The position numbers were made by a program, and so were the translations under genes. A DNA stretch of 64,000 bases, taken from Pseudomonas viridiflava. Lineage in GTDB: Bacteria > Pseudomonadota > Gammaproteobacteria > Pseudomonadales > Pseudomonadaceae. Shown piece by piece: positions 63,581 to 64,000 of the stretch (position 1 is the first letter of the stretch; each line of letters opens with the position of its first letter). The stretch spans positions 229,628-293,627 of the forward strand of contig NZ_UTVH01000031.1 of the NCBI RefSeq assembly GCF_900585905.1. The letters run 5' to 3'. The notes below the pieces were generated by a model. It was not told the origin of the DNA and ran no database searches. It was given only the letters and a program-made list of their open reading frames with translations.

Positions 63581-64000
63581 GTAGGCGCGCCCGAGTAACG
63601 CGAGGCCGCGATGGCGGTGTGTCAGGCAGGGCGCCATCGCCGAGTCGCGCTGCTCCTGGGCTCCTACAGGAATTGTGAGTCTGCAGAATTTGTAGGCGCG
63701 CACGAGCAGCGCGAGGCCGCGATGGCGGTGTGTCAGGCAGGACGCCATCGCCGAGTCGCGCTGCTCCTGGGCTCCTACAGGAAGTGTGAGTTTGCAGGAT
63801 TTGTAGGAGCGCACGAGCAGCGCGAGGCCGCGATGGCGGTGTGTCAGGTAGGACGCTATCGCCGAGTCGCGCTGCTCCTGGGCTCCTACAGGAATTGTGA
63901 GTTTGCAGGATTTGTAGGAGCGCCCGAGCACCGCGAGGCCGCGATGGCGGTGTGTCAGGCAGGACGCTATCGCCGAGTCGCGCTGCTCCTGGGCTCCTAT
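63581..64000. repeat. Tandem array 3 of ~111-bp palindromic REP-like units, inverted orientation, runs off window
   Basis: Four copies begin near 63581, 63691, 63802 and 63913, each reading GTAGGCGCGC or GTAGGAGCGC, then CGCGAGGCCGCGATGGCGG and CGCCATCGCCGAGTCGCGCT to GGGCTCCTACA. This is the reverse complement of arrays 1 and 2. The last copy reaches base 64000, so the array is longer. Confidence 0.92.

Overview
The window reads as a high-GC Pseudomonas chromosome. Support comes from gene families, Pseudomonas-type REP palindromes, and long runs of genes in the order I remember from P. aeruginosa PAO1: the dad and pau amino-acid/polyamine genes with rpmBG; the prlC neighbourhood; carbonic anhydrase with SulP; and metNIQ, znu/zur, thrB, polA, ersA, engB, cytochrome c4, dsbA, a diguanylate cyclase, ampDh2, kinB, algB, ivy and gltP. 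These blocks lie elsewhere relative to each other in PAO1, so this is a rearranged relative. The REP type (core GGCTTCAGCC / GGCTAAAGCC) suggests a P. syringae- or P. fluorescens-like lineage, but I cannot name the species.

Layout. 1-2800: D-alanine catabolism (dadA-RidA-dadX, divergent Lrp-type dadR). 2800-11360: a Cys-cluster protein, polyamine-type FAD oxidase, DUF1127 peptide, MocR regulator, phospholipase D-like lipoprotein, aldehyde dehydrogenase, cupin, I78 inhibitor and ribosomal proteins L33/L28. 11700-17660: a peptide-binding protein, a persulfide dioxygenase plus sulfide:quinone reductase pair, and an acetyl-CoA hydrolase/transferase. 17900-24630: HAD phosphatase, gamma-carbonic anhydrase, prlC and YheV, then a secreted PI-PLC-like enzyme that looks inserted, then a radical SAM protein behind a LexA box. 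24630-30640: aromatic amino-acid permease, Lrp regulator, aromatic aminotransferase, beta-carbonic anhydrase and SulP transporter. 31650-38340: a conserved hypothetical, SCO, the MetNIQ methionine importer and large-subunit catalase. 38590-42410: lipoprotein and the znuB-znuC-zur / znuA zinc system. 42580-45030: a low-GC accessory cassette. 45400-63550: thrB to gltP housekeeping, envelope-stress and alginate-regulation genes.

The most unusual locus is 42580-45027. On one strand it encodes a ribbon-helix-helix regulator, a 44-residue peptide ending in a Gly/His/Cys-rich tail, a stand-alone GRDP-like (DUF1399-type) protein, and a MATE/Wzx-like membrane exporter. Base composition is clearly lower in GC than the flanks, and the cassette sits between znuA and thrB. 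It has the architecture of an undescribed small-peptide (RiPP-like) system, though no known modifying enzyme is present and the function is inferred only from layout.

Other points of note: three tandem arrays of a roughly 111-bp palindromic unit (30.7-31.6, 54.4-55.3 and 63.6-64.0 kb, the last running off the window); a DNA polymerase I whose 3'-5' exonuclease DxE motif reads VxQ; an exactly positioned ErsA small RNA with a sigma-22-like promoter; a sigma-54-type promoter between algB and a BON-domain gene; and an SCO gene with no cytochrome oxidase genes beside it. No tRNA, rRNA, transposase or CRISPR array was seen.
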